Assembly: GCA_045590195.1 (NCBI GenBank)
Contig: JAZNQN010000064.1
Span: forward strand, 1 to 13,366
Reading direction: 5' to 3'
Source: JAZNQN01 sp045590195
GTDB lineage: Bacteria; Bacillota; Clostridia; UMGS1883; UMGS1540
Length of the DNA stretch: 13,366 nucleotides
This document shows positions 12,358 through 13,366 of this stretch, one piece after another (within the stretch, counting starts at the first letter, position 1; each line of letters opens with the position of its first letter). The notes beneath the pieces were generated by a model. It was not told where the DNA came from, did no database searches, and worked only from the letters and a program-made list of their open reading frames with translations. The position numbers and the translations under genes are program-made.

Positions 12358-13224
12358 CTATTCCCCCTCAGGTAAGGTAATTTTATTTCTTTTTTCCAGG
12401 TAAATTTTAAATTCTTTGCATTTTAAAGTGTATTCCGCTATTCGCCTTACCATAGTCCCATTTTCATTTGCATACCGCATTTTTACTTTTGCTATGAATT
12501 TTCCTGGGGTTTGTATTTTTTTAACTATATTTCCAACTCCCTCCCCATTTTCATTCTCAATATACAAGTTTTTGCGTATATACTCCCCCCAATACTGGTT
12601 TGGTGGATTTTCAGTCTCAAACGCCATATTTAAATCTATTGCTTCAATCCGTAAATATTGGTGCATTCCTTCATCTATCTCAAATTCTGCCAGGTCAAGA
12701 ATCAATTCTTCCACCGGCTCTATTTCTTTATTCTGTATATCAACATTAATAGGAATTGTAACCGCTTCATACATAACAAACTGCCCACTGGTATCTCTCT
12801 CAACTACCAAATCCGACTTGTTAATTGCATCAATTAACAAAGCTAAATCACTTTTACTCTCAAGTCTTTTTTTATCTACATAGCTCTTCGATGCAGCTTC
12901 TCTGTCGTTTGTCGGGTCTCCCTCTTTCAGGTAAATGCTTCCCTTAAATTCGCCGCCTTCAAGTGTCATAGCATTTTCTTTTATGTAAGCAAAAATATCG
13001 GTACATTTTCCCTCTTTGTCATATACAGAAAGTTTCATATCTCCGCCGCCGTCAATGGGCTTTGGTATTTTTAAGTTGATGGTATATTCGTTTTCGTTTT
13101 GCAAAAGCTCCGCTCCGGCCTCTTCCTTTGTGTCAACAAGTATACATTCGCCCATTTTAAGCTTAATGCCATCGCCCTTGTCGCCTTTAGCCCCAGCTAT
13201 CTTTCCTAAATCAATCGTTTTCAT
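12358..13224 (-). CDS. Tail-fibre/baseplate-like protein with collagen-like start
   Basis: A 288-aa protein, probably part of the receptor-binding apparatus. Residues 11-19 (GAKGDKGDG) form a very short collagen-like Gly-X-Y stretch. A beta-rich region follows to about 100, then GDPTNDREAASKSYVDKK (102-119), the 'AAsK.YVD' motif that marks shaft-to-tip junctions in many phage fibres. Residues 120-288 are beta-rich (AVTIPINVDIQ, YWGEYIRKNLYI, EYTLKCKEFKIYL) and resemble nothing I can name. They could carry host specificity. ATG at 13224 has AGGAGG upstream and overlaps the previous gene by 14 bases. Hand-counted GC is about 43% for the 300 bases encoding the N-terminal part and about 35% for the following 480 bases, hinting at a swapped tip domain. 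Confidence 0.7.
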   Translation of the reverse strand: MKTIDLGKIAGAKGDKGDGIKLKMGECILVDTKEEAGAELLQNENEYTINLKIPKPIDGGGDMKLSVYDKEGKCTDIFAYIKENAMTLEGGEFKGSIYLKEGDPTNDREAASKSYVDKKRLESKSDLALLIDAINKSDLVVERDTSGQFVMYEAVTIPINVDIQNKEIEPVEELILDLAEFEIDEGMHQYLRIEAIDLNMAFETENPPNQYWGEYIRKNLYIENENGEGVGNIVKKIQTPGKFIAKVKMRYANENGTMVRRIAEYTLKCKEFKIYLEKRNKITLPEGE

Positions 13225-13366
13225 CCTCTTCCTCCTGCTCCCTTATAGCCTCGTATTCTTCCTTTGATATTTTTTTGTAGTCTTCTGCACTTTCGCCCTC
13301 GGCGAGATATATTTGTTTCCCATGTACTTTACCATTTGTTAAATATTTGCCTTCTCCGGCCTTTAA
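13211..13366 (-). CDS. C-terminal part of a small phage structural-region protein
   Basis: The 51 visible residues are in frame from the window edge to TGA at 13213-13211. They contain GKYLTNGKVHGKQIYLAEG and then a DYKKISKEEYEAI acidic end. This YLT-x-G-x-x-x-GK-x-x-YL pattern is the C-terminus of short proteins often placed before fibre genes in clostridial phages. The start lies outside the window. Its stop overlaps the next gene by 14 bases, whose AGGAGG site it contains. The function is unknown. Confidence 0.75.
   Translation of the reverse strand, partial: LKAGEGKYLTNGKVHGKQIYLAEGESAEDYKKISKEEYEAIREQEEEDEND

Noticed and set aside
1..13366. tRNA genes, CRISPR arrays, insertion sequences or attachment sites
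   Set aside because: No cloverleaf-like sequence, regular DNA repeat-spacer series, transposase or terminal inverted repeats were recognised. The window is almost completely covered by minus-strand coding sequence.

Overview
This window looks like the late structural and lysis region of a tailed bacteriophage or prophage of a Gram-positive, probably clostridial, host. The evidence is an SPP1-type holin, a murein amidase, strong AGGAGG-type Shine-Dalgarno sites, moderate-to-low GC content and several small proteins typical of Firmicutes phages. Every gene lies on the minus strand, so the region is transcribed from right (13366) to left (1). Genes are tightly packed, often with ATGA or few-base overlaps, and no convincing internal promoter or terminator was seen. 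Host and phage identity are inferred, not proven.

Layout in transcription order: the C-terminal end of a small phage protein (13366-13211); a 288-aa tail-fibre/baseplate-like protein with a short collagen-like start and a fibre YVD motif (13224-12358); a 117-aa head-tail-connector-like protein (12355-12002); a 505-aa beta-rich protein resembling packaged-DNA stabilisation proteins (11988-10471); a 50-aa conserved small protein (10474-10322); and a 301-aa Tyr/Asp/Arg/Gln-rich virion or ejection-protein candidate (10317-9412). Next comes a 2694-aa polyvalent protein (9174-1090), then the lysis genes: a 102-aa one-TM protein (1037-729), an 80-aa holin (717-475) and an N-acetylmuramoyl-L-alanine amidase cut by the window edge (478-1).

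Two things stand out. First, the reading frame of the 301-aa gene continues after its TGA for 75 sense codons, to a TAG that overlaps the ribosome binding site of the next gene. The tight operon spacing suggests a 377-residue protein interrupted by one in-frame stop, through mutation, readthrough or a sequence error. Second, the 2694-aa protein joins a coiled-coil N-terminus, an Ala/Gly-rich membrane-like segment, an HEAVH zinc-metallopeptidase domain, a putative BECR-fold (RelE/EndoU-like) nuclease domain carried on a sharply lower-GC stretch, a long charged coiled coil, and a C-terminal 72-residue tandem repeat with degenerate EF-hand-like loops.

A likely model is a short-tailed virion. The connector and stabilisation proteins would close the portal, the 301/377-aa protein and the polyvalent protein would be packaged and delivered into the host with the DNA, and the holin/amidase cassette would release progeny. 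No tape-measure or tail-tube gene is visible between the connector and the lysis genes, which fits this model, but genes outside the window could change it.
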